Positions 12,801 through 25,381 of a stretch of DNA of 64,000 nucleotides are shown here, piece after piece. The notes under the pieces were generated by a model. It saw nothing but the letters and a program-made list of their open reading frames with translations, did not search any database and had not been told where the DNA came from. Numbering within the stretch: position 1 is the stretch's first letter; each line of letters begins with the position of its first letter. The translations under genes were made by a program, and so were the position numbers. Source of the DNA: Choristoneura fumiferana (taxonomy: Eukaryota > Arthropoda > Insecta > Lepidoptera > Tortricidae); contig NC_133485.1 of the NCBI RefSeq assembly GCF_025370935.1, positions 14,006,994 through 14,070,993 on the forward strand, in the 5' to 3' direction.

Positions 12801-13589
12801 TGGTGTCAAGTAATGTCAAAAACTTAAAATAGTCCTGTTAATTGGATCCTGCTGTCGTGTCGCTACGTGTTTGCTACGGCGTAGCACTGCCACGTTCGGT
12901 GTTTTGACGAAATAGTATTATTAGGCAGGCTTCGCACGCGTAAACTTAGATCCAGCAGTTGAATTGAAATTCCGGGCTTTTACTAAATGGTCATAGGAAT
13001 TCTCAATAATTACGTCCGAGATTTTATCCCAATCCTGTAGGAGTTTGATACCTACTTGATACAGAAAACAGGTACACAGAGAGAAAATAACAAATGTGTT
13101 TGATATCCACCAATTATTCACGTCCACATAGCATAGCACTGGTGGAAAAGGGTTCAACTGAGCTATGTTTTTTATATGAAAAGATGCGTGCTGTGGATGC
13201 GTGCTCTGGATATGGCTACGGATGCGTGCTGTAGATGCGTGCTGTGGATGCGTGCTCTGGATGCGTGCTGTGGATGCGTGCTATGGATGCGTGCTGTGGA
13301 TGCGTGCTCTAGATGCGTGCTACGGATGCGTGCTGTGGATGCGTGCTGTGGATGCGTGCTGTGGTGGCGCGCTCTAAATGCGTGCTATGGATGCGTGCGT
13401 CTACTCGAGCTGCGCATTTTCCTCGCACAGCTGCCTCGCGGCAGTGCATCTTCATAGCGCATCTTTCTCAAACGGCTACATAGCTTAGCATTAGCCGAAA
13501 CGGTCACATAGTTTTGTAGCGCAGGTTTTTCATCCTCGCAGCATAGCTGCATAGCACATTTCTGGTGGAAAGGCACCCTTAAAAGCTTG

Positions 13590-15325
13590 TATTCAAATAA
13601 TCTATATTCTTACACATTGCACGTCTCAACATAATTCTGCCACAGTTTATATTCAAAGACGCAAGCGCAGCGCATCTCATTGTAATTCATATAATAAAAC
13701 CGAATTAACGCAGCAACAAAGCTAACGAGATCAAGGTATTTGTATAGGACGCTTAGATTAATTCAAATCCTGTTGTGACGTTATTACATCTAATATAAAT
13801 TAAATTTCGTGTTAGGGAACAATGCTGCAAACAGTCTTTTCAGGGAAGCCGACGAACTCTGGCGGGCGCGTTACGTACCGAATTCATTAATATATACCAA
13901 ATTTCGAGGTAAAACATAACCTAACTGAATAAATACAATAAACATACAAAAAAAAAGAAAAAAAGAAAAAAAAATATACAAACATTTGTACATCATAACG
14001 AAAAACAAAGAAAAATTTAACTAAACCAAATAATGGTAAATATTGCTATACCTCGTATCTGCATAGTGCTCTATAATAACTAGAGTGACGAAGCACTGCC
14101 ATAGCAATGAGAAACGGTAAAGCAACGCTGGCTGAACGCTATGCCTCGTAGGGAATCAACTAAGATTTATTATCATTGTAAGCAGTAAATTATCTGAACT
14201 GTCTTCGTTATTAATAAAAATATTTAACCATTATTCTGGAAGCGCGGGCTGTCACTAGAGACTTGATACTATAATTTATTTTGAACAAACGCTGAGTTGC
14301 TTGAACTCGAGTGTTTGTTCTTTATTCTAATTAGGTTATTTACACACTTATGTAAAAACAGTAGTAATAATTAAAAATACGGGCGGCCTTTACCCCATAC
14401 AAACGTATTCCCCTATTTCGTCTCAGGATAATTACACGAACTATTTTTTTACCATACGATACTATACTTCAAGTGTCGGTCCTTTTACCATTTCATCATA
14501 GAACCTACATTATACTCTGTTTCTACGGCAGGCAAAAAAACGAACATTGAAGAAGTATATATTTTGTCCGATGCACTTTTTACCCGACTGCGAAGAAGGA
14601 GGGTTATTTATCATTTGTTCTTAGTACAAATTTCAAAGTACTGGTTGTTAGTGGTCACTCAAAACAATAAAACTTGTTGTATCATGTTTTAGAATAACAT
14701 TGAGAGATATATTATGCGAAAGAAATTTGCCCATAATAGTAGTTAGTTCAAAGATTATCTGAAAGTGATCCTTTTAAAGTGACAATAAAGATTTATACAA
14801 TTCAATTAGAAGAGAAATGGGAAGAAGAAGAAGACAATTCATTTGAATGGAAGAAGACTTTTTAAACAATAATATTTGTAAAGAAAAAATTATCTGTTTG
14901 CTTCTACAGAAAAGTACAACGAATTATTAGCAGTCTAGGCACTCTAGTTTATTCCCCTAATGAAAACGACAGTCATTTTAATGTCCAATGCTGTTCCATT
15001 CTCAAGTGCTCTTACCGTTTACGCCCACACGAACTGTCGGTGATATGACGAGGTTTATTGACAATCTCATTGTTACACCCTGTATCTAAGTCGGTGAGAT
15101 AGTCTAGGGATTCCCAATATGTTTACACTGCGGCTCTCTGTAGGTACATGTTGTTATATTTCATCTCTCCTGTTCGGAAAGTTTAATTTTCATGGGTAGA
15201 TAGCAGGGTGGAAAGTGATTTTTTTTTAATTTTTCGATTAGCCACGGAGTCGAAGATAATTGAGTTACGTCAATGACCCTTTTGTTTTTCACGTTTCGGC
15301 ATGGCCATCTAGATTCTAGACACCC
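13590..15325. other. No gene recognised
   Basis: AT-rich, with an A-rich run at about 13945-13975 and a CCCGACTGCGAAGAAGGAGG word at about 14584 that belongs to a dispersed repeat. Nothing coding. Confidence 0.5.
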
Positions 15326-15329
15326 GTCG

Positions 15330-15575
15330 TGACCAAGGAGCTTATATACCTACAACACTGGAGGTTGAACGCCGAACATCCGTTTGAAACAAGAAATTTG
15401 ATCTTTATAATAACGTCACGAACATATTCCATCTCTTTCTTTAGTTAGGTTAAGAAAGAGACGGAAGTCATTCGTGGAATGTGAAAGAAAGAGATGGAAT
15501 ATAAATAAGTAATGAAGATTCTTCTTTGTTCGGCGTTCAACCTCCAGTTTTGTGTATAAGCTCCTTGGTCGTGAC
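15330..15575. repeat. Inverted repeat (GGAGGTTGAACGCCGAAC arms)
   Basis: GGAGCTTATATACCTACAAC and GGAGGTTGAACGCCGAAC at 15336-15378 are mirrored by GTTCGGCGTTCAACCTCC and TAAGCTCC at 15529-15565. A smaller hairpin (CCATCTCTTTCTTTAG and its complement) sits in the loop. Confidence 0.8.
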
Positions 15576-16324
15576 CACCACGAATTTTTTTAAAGTCGGC
15601 CGTGGCAAGCGGCCAGTCGAAAAGGTACCGTTGGAGGTTGGATATAAGTAAATTCAATTTATTATTATTCTCTTTTTTTTGTAGTATATTACTTTACTCA
15701 CAGTCGAAATGAAAAGTAGTGTCTAACTCGGGTGAAACTACCCATTTCCCCTCGAATTATCTCAAATATCTCTCACTCACTCTCTCTATCACTTTCCACC
15801 CTTGGTTATCAATCTACTATTTTTCTGAAAAACAAAACACTGAGAAATAAAATGACCACCAAAAATATTTCCGTACACTAAGTTAAGGAATGTCTGAAGT
15901 TATAATTGTAATTGCAGGTACTTATGTATTCAAATTACAAATTTAATTTAAATAAAAGAAATATCAAATGTATTAAAAGATTAAATCTCAACCAGCAAAT
16001 TGATGCGCGTTGAGTTGCGTCAAATCAAAAAACGCTAAAATATGCAGAAAGGAACATCAGCTAAGCGGAGCTCTACAGCTCAGTCTCATAAATGTTATTG
16101 TTTTAGTTATAAATATATTTTTTTAAAACGTGGCTTAAGTTTTGGTAATCATTTATTATTTTTGGGTTAGAAATTTGTTGGCTTTTATTTCCATAAAATA
16201 GAAGCAAAACGTAAAAAAAACACTTTATCATTTCGTTGTTTAATATACCAGTAGTTGACAAGAAAATAGTTACTTTTTTCAGCGCTCGAACGAGATCGTC
16301 GTTCAAAATCAAAATCATTTATTC

Positions 16325-16440
16325 AGTAAATAGGCCGCAATGGGCACTTTTACACGTCATTTTTTAAACTACCAGCGCTTTCGGAAAGACCATCATTGCC
16401 AAGAAGAATGCGCCGCAAGAAACTTGGCAGAAAGTTACTA
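16325..16440. repeat. Dispersed repeat, reverse partner of 49205-49300
   Basis: CGCTTTCGGAAAGACCATCA and TTGCCAAGAAGAATGCGCCG recur as the reverse complement at 49213-49275. The class is unknown. Confidence 0.85.
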
Positions 16441-17582
16441 TATTTGGCCCCGCAATAAACCTACTACTAGGATTCTTGAACTCTAAATACGCGTCGGTCG
16501 ACTTGAGAACCTGCTCCGTGTTTTTTCGTCGGTTAGAAAGGAAACAGTACTATCAGACATATTTTCTCCCGATATCGACGTCACATTCTCCAACTCTTTC
16601 CAGCAGAGCTCGTAGCGATCACTACCTACCCCCCTGGCAGCAATAAAACCTGCCACCGACTTCATAAAAATAATAATAATAATAATTTAAATTAACAACT
16701 AATCCCGGAAGGGATAAGAGCCGCGCCGCTCGCTTCGATCATAATAAAAATAAAAATGCTTACGATTCAGTACTTTGTTCTTTTTACAAGCCTTCAGTTT
16801 GTTGATGTTTGTTGTGTTTTGATACACTAACCAGACAGCTAAATATACTTGTTTAAACAAACGAAGGGATCAAAAGGCCTCATATATATGATCTGAGCTG
16901 AGCAAGCCTAGGAAAGTGGGTGGAGTAATCCTTTTGCGGTTTTTTTCCTGGTGCCGCGAAACTGCGTTTTGCTGCCTTTTGTTAATAATAAGAGCCATAC
17001 ATACCGCGTTTTTTAAACGCCCCGTCGATGCGCATTTTAGAAACGCGCGTTGACAGCGTGTTTTTCTCTAAAAAACGCGTTGGGCAAAGGTCCTTATTTA
17101 TACATCAAGCGAACGTAATCGATTCTCCTGTTTAGTATACAATTAAAGTAAATAGCATTAGTAACATTTTGGTAACTACCGCTTTTATGTTAATCAAGAC
17201 TAGCATTGTCCTCTGATTTATAACAAACCGCTGGGCATTACTTAAAATGCTCGTAAAAAGTGTCCAGATTACACCAACTAGCGTTTTGTGTCACATAAAA
17301 GGCCAGTAATAGCCGTTGTAAATATTGTTACCATTATTTGTGCGAGATTTGAGTCATTTCTTCTGAATTTGTGACCGCATACATGTGGAGTAAAAGAACA
17401 TTGTTTGTGTCCAGGGCGAGTTAAAGAAATGGGTTGTTCATTTTGGAGCTATTCTTTGAGATGTAGCGAGGCAGTTACTACGTTTCTTCTGAGATAGTTT
17501 GATACTAAGTTGGGTATGACGATTTATGATTAATTTCAATTTGTAAACGGTTTTGAAACTTTAGTTCTTTTACGCAGATGAT

Positions 17583-18195
17583 GAACCCTTATAGTTTCGC
17601 CATGTCTGTTTGTATGTCTGTCTGTATGTCCGTCCGTCCGCGGCTTTGCTCAGGGACTATCAATGCTAGAAAGCTGTAATTTTGCACGGATATATATGTA
17701 AACTATGCCGACAAAATAATACAATATAAAACTAAAAAAAAATGTTTTAGGGTAACTCCCATCGACTTAAAGTGGGGGTGATTTTTTTTTCTCATCCAAC
17801 CCTATAGTGTGGGGTATCGTTGGATAGATCTTTTAAAACCATTAGGGGTTTGCTAAGTCGATTTTTCGATTAAGTTATTTTCTTGAGTAATATTCATTGT
17901 TAAACTGTTAATTTTCATTAAAATCGAGCGCCCCCTCTAAAAATCTAAACCGGTGAGTGGAAAAATTTTAAAAAATTCAGGATGGTAGTAACTATATCAA
18001 ACTTTCAAGGAAAACTATAACGGCTAAGTTTGCTTGAGAATTATTAGTAATTTAAGAGTAAATAGCAGCCTAAGGTATAAAATATACCTAAACTTGGAAG
18101 ATTCCGTATAAAATACGAAATCCTTAGAAAAATATAACTTAATTTTTTCGGAACCCTAGTTCAGGTGTGTCCGACACGCTCTTGGCCGGTTTTTA
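17583..18195. repeat. GGTTCCG-family element, copy 2
   Basis: It begins GAACCCTTATAGTTTCGCC and (GTCT)n, and ends GGAACCCTAGTTCAGG and CTCTTGGCCGGTTTTT. It is collinear and highly similar over about 600 bp with 58926-59541 (shared CTCAGGGACTATCAATGC-like and AACGGCTAAGTTTGCTTGAG blocks). Confidence 0.85.
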
Positions 18196-18324
18196 GCCTC
18201 ATCGTATCGTATCTGTCAAACGACAGAAAAAGAAATGGCGAATGCGATAGTTAGTTAGTTGTGAGTATGTCACGTAATATAATAATTCATTTTTTTTCTA
18301 GCATTGCATTCTAGTAATGTACGG

Positions 18325-18418
18325 TCACGAGCGTTAATTTGAGACCCATTTCGTCAAAAAATCCTTTGAATCGTCATACAAAATTCGATCTTAAGTGGGT
18401 CCCTAATTAACGATCGTT
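18325..18418. repeat. Short inverted element (GCGTTAATTTGAGACCCA)
   Basis: GCGTTAATTTGAGACCCA is mirrored by TGGGTCCCTAATTAACG with minor differences. About 90 bp, probably a MITE. Confidence 0.55.
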
Positions 18419-18607
18419 ATATTGCGCACAATATTTAACAAGAGTGAGAAGCAGATTATGACAACTGCCACGTCAGCAAGTGCGATGTTTCGAATAAAAA
18501 CATAGTGATCATTTATAAGAAAAAAGGTGTATGTAATATGAAAGTATGCTTATATGAGTCTTAACTAACTACCCTTAAAGTTTGTGGTTCTAACAACAAA
18601 AATTATA

Positions 18608-19312
18608 ACAATAAATTGAACCGACTACAAAAAACCATGAAAATAATTTTCTACCAGTCTGAAGTCGGTCGGTGCCTCAGCACGAGCCAGCAGGAGTGGA
18701 CCTATAGTCATCTTCCTCAATTACGCACTATATATTGGGCTTCAATCACTTCTGCTGGCTCGTGCTGAGGCACCGACCGACTTCAGACTGGTAGAAAATT
18801 ATTTTCATGGTTTTTTGTAGTCGGTTCAATTTTTTGTTGTACAATTTTTTTTTCACGCTTTTTGGTGTAAATAATATAAGATACAACAGTTTAATATCAA
18901 CTGCTCGTCACCTTTTACGAACGATTGCTTTTCCGATGCGGAGACGTTCATTAACTCTCATCTGTGTCAAAGTAATTAAAATTCAACCCGTGAAATACTT
19001 GTTATTGAGTAGTAACTCCGATGGTCAACTGTGGTCTTCATCATCAGATTCACTTCACCAAATGATGATTTTCAATAACAAATGCACGAGGTACTGCTAA
19101 ATATATCCAAATTACCATAGGTGTCCCTACAATATTTGAAGAGTTCCCTCGATTTCCTTAAGATCCGATCATCAGATCCTAATTTGCTGCTTATGGGACC
19201 TAATTCAAAACATTCCTAGAAGAACTAAAAAAAAATTCAAATCGGTTCATAAATGACGGAGTAACAACCGAATTGATAACCTCCTCCTTTTTTTAAGTCG
19301 GTTAAAAATATA
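18608..19312. repeat. AACCGACTACAAAAAACC element with 80-nt hairpin
   Basis: Arms 18614-18692 and 18752-18832 are almost perfect reverse complements around a 60-nt loop (GAAGTCGGTCGGTGCCTCAG in the left arm). The sequence then continues collinear with 37560-38030 to AAGTCGGTTAAAAA. Copy 2 (37370-38030) has a decayed hairpin. Confidence 0.85.
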
Positions 19313-19907
19313 GAATAGAAGCACTTTAACTTTGGTGTAGAACGTCTTAGTAGCAATCGCCATATTTCCAGTCGGTGATTTACTATTGAGAAATGTGAGC
19401 TCTAGAATTACGATAGAAGTTATTATTAGAGCTATATTTTAGTCTGCCCACGTATCGAATTCAATAAAATCGATCGTACCTATTTCAAATGATTTAGATA
19501 ACTTATTAATCATATGGTTTGTAGCTTGATTGCGAATATGATTTTACAGTGAGACTATGAATATGTTATTTTCTTATGCATTGTACAGTCAACTTTCAAG
19601 AGAAAATATTTTTATCATAAGACTTAAGGTCGTGTATACATAAATATTTTTGTGACTGGTCGTGACTCATTAATCCTGCCGCCAAGCAACTGTGCTTGCT
19701 TTGCTGTGCTACGGCTAGGAGAGAAATAATTATTTATGCAACTGTATCGTAATAGAGGTCCTTAAACGAGTGTGGTTTTCATAATAGGGTCACATGAGTG
19801 TTTTAAGGCCTAATTACGTACAGTTGCATACAATATTTTAGCTACATCCATATATTAAATCCTCTATCATGTGTTCAAGAACCATTGAGAATGACCTGCA
19901 TTAACGA

Positions 19908-19983
19908 GAACTAGCCCCACGAGCTGCGCGAGCGACGACCTGCTGCTGTTCGTGCGCGCGGCGCGGCGCGCCCCGGTGCTGTA
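19908..19983 (+). other. GC-rich coding-like islet
   Basis: A short, very GC-rich stretch (GCGCGCGGCGCGGCGCGCC) after CTAG, with one frame reading SDDLLLFVRAARRAPVL and a stop. It resembles the 3' end of an exon from a GC-rich gene but has no visible partner exon. It may be a captured gene fragment. Confidence 0.25.
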
Positions 19984-20939
19984 ATGATGTATGAAATCTC
20001 ATTACGATAGAGATATCTGTATCGTAATGACCATTAAGTTACAGCCGCGTTCATATTAGAATCCAATGTCGTAATGCTGGTCATTATCTATGGTTTTTGA
20101 ACGCATAATGGAGGATTTACTATATGGGTGTAGATAAAACTTCTATCTTAGCCCTCTTAAGTTGGTAGGTAACGTATCTCTCTGATGTTGCGGGTGTCCA
20201 CTTACTAGCAAGAGACTCCAATTGTTGGTTTGCCAGCCTACGAAGTATTTTTAACACTCGAGTTGCCTTCCTTGCTCCTACTGTAGCGCCTACTACGCAT
20301 AACATCAACCAGCCACTAGCGCACTCGTAAATATAATTAGGTAATAAATGCGTACCCAAAGTCAATTTATTACAAATTGCGTGCAACAAAATCGCCGTGG
20401 CATTTGGGAAGCGATACGCGGATTAATTGAATCACCGCGGTTATGTAAATTAATTACCGATTCAAATTGTTCAGTGAACACATGCCTTTGTGACGACCTG
20501 CGGATATTTCCGATACATTTTTTAAACGCTATTCTCCATTGCTAACCGCTGCTTTGTACGAATTTACAGTGCCAAAGCTAATCACTAAACCGTCGTTTTT
20601 AGGGTTTTTTTCCCTCAAGGAAGCAACGGATCCTTTATAGGATCATTTTGTTGTCCGTCTATCAAGACTTTTTCTCAGGAATGCGAGGTGGTTGGTATCA
20701 AGCTGAATCTAATTCACTTTACATATCGCGTAAATCAGTCTCAGAAGGTAGGTAATAAACGTATTAGACGAAAAAGGACTGGCAACGCACCTGCAATTCT
20801 ACTTACCTATACTTTGAGTGTAGGTACATGGGCGGCGGTGATTGCTCTCCATTCAGTGATTGGTTTTTTGGAGTATTTTTGTATTTTTTATTTCAACTCC
20901 AAATTCGTTACTTTTTATGGGTAACCCGTGAAACCATAT

Positions 20940-21070
20940 CGAAAATACAAACTGAGACATGGATGCACAGAAAAACCAGAAAAAGAGACCAGCGCTGGGA
21001 ATCGAAGCCAGGTCCTCAGCAATCCGTGCTGCATGCTACACCACCGCTGGACAGGAGTCTAAGCACGAGT
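20940..21070 (-). mobile_element. tRNA-like SINE, minus strand
   Basis: On the minus strand CTGTCCAGCGGTGGTGTAGC is followed by GGCTTCGATTCCCAGCGCTG, a B-box-like sequence, and then CTTTTTCTGGTTTTTCTGTG. This arrangement (tRNA-like head, body) fits a second SINE family. An ATG-containing plus-strand frame across it is not a gene. Confidence 0.6.
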
Positions 21071-21076
21071 TTCTCT

Positions 21077-21285
21077 TATGCACACATATCTCAGGTTGCT
21101 TTTTTCCACTACGCTACTTAAGCAGCAGCACTAGTGACATCTATGGTTCGCTCTCATCACATTCTTTTGGAACTAACCGCTCACCCAGACAAGAGATGTC
21201 GCTACTAAGCAATCAAATTATGACACGATATTCTCCTATGCACACATATCTCAGGTTGCTTTTTTCCACTACGCTACTTCCATTC
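21077..21285. repeat. Direct duplication with GCACACATATCTCAGG
   Basis: A 40-bp stretch from TATGCACACATATCTCAGG through CCACTACGCTACTT occurs at about 21077-21121 and again at about 21237-21282, with TTCTC before both. It could be the flank duplication of an inserted 120-bp segment or a short tandem duplication. Confidence 0.8.
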
Positions 21286-22098
21286 AGTGACCCACCTACA
21301 CTTTTACTGCCTAATACTGTATATCGTGTTTAAAAAAGATAAATAGGTGCGTTATTATGATTCCGATGAAATTGCAACAGAGGACCAAAAAACAAAAAAA
21401 ATGTTTTTTTACAAAACCTTAATACCTAATCATTAAAAAAAATAACAGACAGACAAATCTAATGGTCCCGAAGCTCGAACTAACCAAAACAGCATCACTA
21501 ACAATAACTAGCACTAAAAGCGGTGCAGCAAACACCAAAGCAGCCAAGTCTCGGGGGCAGCGTTATCTAAGAAAATGGCTGACTGTAATGTAGGTGGAAT
21601 ATCGTAGAAGCTAAAGACGGCTTCAATTAACAGCACTACCTCCATTATCCGAGGAGAGTCGCTTTACCGGCGATAACCAGCTATAACCGGCTATAACCGG
21701 CTCCCGGCGGCCGTGACCGGTCTAATCCGGACAAATGAGTCGCGAAAGATGACATCCTCTTACTAATTGGAGAACAAAATTAACAAGGCATGTCGTTAAA
21801 GCGTTATGTCTTAATGAACCGGGTGAGGTACTGGCATGTTCTGCGTCCGCGCGCTGTACGCAACAGATGATCTAACTTTCGGGTGTGCCGAGTTTATAGC
21901 CGAGCGTTTCAAGTGCTGCGAAGTTAATAAGCTATTTGTGACACGTTAGCTTGGATGTTTGTCGTTTTATCTACGTTAGATGCTTCGCTGTCAGAATAGA
22001 ATTGCTGTTTAGGAATTGTGACAGCTAGATCAACAAAAACCTCAGCTTCTTTGAGAAAACTGTTCAAAGTTATTTTTCGATTGGTTTTCACGCTGTAT

Positions 22099-22610
22099 AT
22101 CGACCGAGCTATCGACTTATGAGTTTCACTAGTCGTTATTCGGCCGATATACCGCATTCGTTAAAAACTCACCGTTTAACGATTTGCATAGTGAAGTTTA
22201 GGCAAATCAGGAAATTCCTAGATATATCATGAGACGCCGCCATTTCATGATTTGGCCAGTTTAGGCAGATCATGAAATTCCTAGGCATACATGAAACGCC
22301 GCCATATCGGTCCTGGCACTTCGCCCGCTCGGCTCGTGCGTTGTGGTCCCAATTCATACTAGCAACTCCTCGCTTCGCTCGTCGTACCTACATTTTTATT
22401 TATTTCGGCATATCACGATGTGCCCAGCTAAGAATATTGACGAATGGGTTGCTCTAATCGATCAGCCGTATTGTTTTTCAGGCACATCGTGATATGCCTG
22501 GCTAACTTTTATGCATATCATGAAATGGCGCCATTTCACGATATGCCTAGGAATTTCGTGATCTGGCGGATTTTACGATCGGCCGCCGACCTATCGACCG
22601 AGTTATCGAC
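22099..22610. repeat. Palindrome-rich repeat flanked by ATCGACCGAGNTATCGAC
   Basis: The 18-bp word occurs in direct orientation at 22099-22116 and 22593-22610. Between them are several copies of ATCATGAAATTCCTAGGCAT-like words and their complements (22198-22310 and 22478-22580), including the self-complementary GAAATGGCGCCATTTC. The central part has CTCGCTTCGCTCGTCG. It looks like a fold-back or satellite-derived element. Confidence 0.7.
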
Positions 22611-23454
22611 CAATGTAACTGATTGTGAGCCATAATACGAGTACCCTGTACAAGTTCAGTACTGAACACCTATCGCCTTAAATTGTATCACCAGTTGATC
22701 CCACTCAAATAGCCCGTGAACGTTCTCTAACTTTCTAGGTTTATTTTATAGTCAGTACGTCTATTCTTAACCTTTGTGATGCTCGGTTTAACTTTCGAAC
22801 TAAATTTTACTTGTAATAAAGGATCGGCGCTGAAGTTTCGAGACGCATGTACAAGTTTAACGGATTGTTAGGTAAAGGGTACATGCGTCGAAAAAGTTTT
22901 TTCCAAATGTGGATTTTACATGTTTTTATTTTGTTTGACATGCCTAGTATTTGTCTGTTGGTAACCAAATCTTGCTAGTCGAATTTGACCTAGTTCTAGC
23001 GGTAGGATTGACTTGGAATTTGATGACACTTCATGAATGCAGTTTGGATGATAAATTACTTTATAACTTAGTATGATAAAACGGGGGTTGGAAAAATATT
23101 TCGTTGAAATCAATGAAGAATAAAATATCGGTCAAGTGCAAATCGAATTTGCAAAATGTGAGTTCGTTTCACCGTGCCAAAAAAAAACACTTTTTTAAAG
23201 AAAAGAAAGAAATAAAAATACTTATTCGTAACATTTACAAATCAGATAAAAAAGAAACACGGGAATCGAGACACATTTTGTCACGAAATAGTCCCAACTC
23301 AGCATAATGTCAACTTTGCGGCCGACGCTGGTCTTCCGTTGGATCCATTTAGATGAGTTTAGGTGAGATTGGGTGAGTTTGGGATAGGTACAAAATGTTG
23401 TTAATTTATTTTATTTTTATATATATTTTTAATTAAACTATTCCAATACTGTTC

Positions 23455-23580
23455 TAAGGCCTCTCCTGTGAATTTCCAACTCGCCCTGTCTGTACCTATG
23501 TCTGGCCAGTCCCTGGAGAACGCGTCCAGGTCATCCCACCATCTCCGTCTTGGTCTGGCTTGGGTGCTTGTAGTTATAAT
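23455..23580 (-). mobile_element. LINE polyprotein C-terminal fragment
   Basis: The minus strand encodes RRRWWDDLDAFSRDWPDIG followed by TDRASWKFTGEAL, another version of the R-W-x-D-D-L C-terminal signature. It is a 5'-truncated insertion in reverse orientation. Confidence 0.7.
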
Positions 23581-24533
23581 CTGTAATTAGCCTGTAGCCA
23601 CTATAAATCGACCTCAACTTCTATTAATTATGGTTGAAAAGAAAAAGCACTGTGACGGACTATCAGACCGATGGATAGACAGAGAAAGCGAAAGATGAAT
23701 AGGGTTCCGTTGTGTACCCATTAAAAATAGGGTCCATAAGTATCGGATCGCATACTTATTGAAAGTCCGAATGTAATGTTTGTCAGAATTATCGTTTGTC
23801 ATAACTCTTTTTTCTCTGAGTCCAATAATTGTTCAGAATTGTTATAAAACAAACCTAACCTAACCTAAGTTTTCTATAGGATGACGATTTTTAATTTCAA
23901 CAAAAATGTAAGGTTTCAGTGCGAAAAAAATTATGACAAACTATGATTCGGACAACAATTACGGTGTGACTAGCGAAGAGTATGCGAACTTTGGCGCTCC
24001 CTTAAAAATCACACAGTAATTTGAAATAACTTTGTATGTTAACCGTTCGGATTTGTAATTAATGGTGGAACATCGACTTTTTATTCCCAGCTATTTCTTA
24101 AATTTACGTGGTGGAGTTGATAGCACACTTGACGCGTGTCACTGCTGGCCATACACAAACACACAAGTTGATTTCATTAAAATAAAATAAAACGTAATAA
24201 AAATGTAGGTAAATTGCGAAAGTTCCGTAATTTCAGAGTTGCCAGGGTGACCGCACACCGAAAGCGTAAGTAAATGCGGGTTGGTGTACACACAGACACG
24301 TAATGTTTTGGTCTCTGTGCTTTGAAAGTAACGGGAGCAAATTTAAAAAGTTCATGTTTTCAAAGTATTTTTTTTTATATATTAAGTATTAGCCTTTATT
24401 AGATGAATATTTGCTCAACGTAAACTAAGATTAAAATAAATTCCGTCCGGCATTAGGTACATTTTTTTCATTTCTTTTTTGTTTTATTTATGGCGTACAA
24501 TAAAGAGTCATTGTATTGTATTGTATAGCCTAA

Positions 24534-24688
24534 CCCCCTTATTCATAAACGACAATCAAACCTATTTTAGTTAAAATGCCGCTAAAATTCGTTTGTCCTT
24601 ATCTGTCACTTCGACATTTGTATTTGTTAGAAAGGGACAAAGCATTTGTTAGTTAACATAGGCTTGTTAAGTTTTATGAATAAGGGGG
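24534..24688. mobile_element. MITE with 16-bp perfect TIR and TAA duplication
   Basis: CCCCCTTATTCATAAA at 24534 and TTTATGAATAAGGGGG at the right end are perfect inverted repeats. TAA flanks both sides. The 155-bp size and 3-bp duplication suggest a PIF/Harbinger-derived MITE. Confidence 0.85.
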
Positions 24689-24894
24689 TAAGACTCTAGC
24701 CTGTTGCCAGCGACTCCGTCTTCGTAGAATTCATTTTCGGTATCCCGCGGGAACTATGCAATTTTCTGGGACAAAAATTATATCTACTATGTCCTTCCCC
24801 GGGATTAAAACTATCTGTATCCCGAATTTCATCAAAATCTGTTCAGCAGTTTGAATATGGGATTTAAAAGTAAATACAATAATAGTAGTTTTTT

Positions 24895-25010
24895 TTTACT
24901 AGCGTACAATAGTGCCCCACTGCTGGGCAAAGGCCTCTCCTCTTGATCCCTTGCATACGCGTCTAAATCGTCCCGCCATCTCCTTTTCGGTCTGCCTCGC
25001 CGTCGTTATT
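24895..25010 (-). mobile_element. LINE polyprotein C-terminal fragment, internally deleted
   Basis: The minus strand reads GRPKRRWRDDLDAYARD and then ERPLPSSGALLYAS, the usual end of the same LINE group with a deletion between the two parts. Confidence 0.65.
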
Positions 25011-25291
25011 TTAATTAAATTAAATTAATTAATTAATTTTAATTTATATTTTCCTAAAAAAAAAGATAAAAGATTGGGTGGAATTGTATATCGAGTGAAT
25101 AAATAAGCTAAAGTAAACGTAAAAGTTGTCAATTAAGGGACTTTGGACGAGATTGCTACGGTGTTTACCATTCGTAGCCCGTAGCACATTGTAGAAGCCA
25201 AACCCGTAGCACTTCTTAACGAGCGCTAAAGGGAAGGGAAGGGAAGGGTTTGAATTAAAATTTGATACTAAAATGATGGAGCGACGACCTG

Positions 25292-25381
25292 GGCCCAATT
25301 GCATAATAAATTAAAAAGATCACAATTTTGTATTGAAAATCACTAATATTATTTGCTTGTATTTTGTTATGCAATTGGCCC
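25292..25381. mobile_element. Very short MITE (GGGCCAATTGCATAA)
   Basis: GGCCCAATTGCATAA and TTATGCAATTGGCCC form a 15-bp inverted repeat bounding about 90 bp of AT-rich sequence. Confidence 0.7.

Larger units (their letters stand above)
11775..13515. repeat. Large inverted duplication with 13-bp minisatellites in both arms
   Basis: Arm 1 (about 11775-12200) and arm 2 (about 13100-13515) are reverse complements. Each has a GCTCAGTTGAACCC end, an array of the 13-bp unit GCATCCACAGCAC (11865-12115 on plus, 13180-13395 on minus) and a CGCACAGCTGCCTCGCGG block. Between them lies about 900 bp with a SINE. Mixed units (TCTAGAGCACGCA, TCGACAGCACGCA) show array divergence. Open frames inside are repeat artefacts. 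Confidence 0.9.

Noticed and set aside
11786..13457. Cys/Met/Trp-rich or His/Ser/Thr-rich open frames of 60-120 codons
   Set aside because: They are produced by the 13-bp minisatellite, which cycles through all frames every 39 bp.
20120..20389. 89-codon minus-strand open frame
   Set aside because: No recognisable domain, no splice partners and a start in a repeat-rich area. It is not strong enough to call a gene.
23850..23870. CCTAACCTAACCTAA, similar to the insect telomere repeat
   Set aside because: Only three units, and such short runs are common inside lepidopteran chromosomes.
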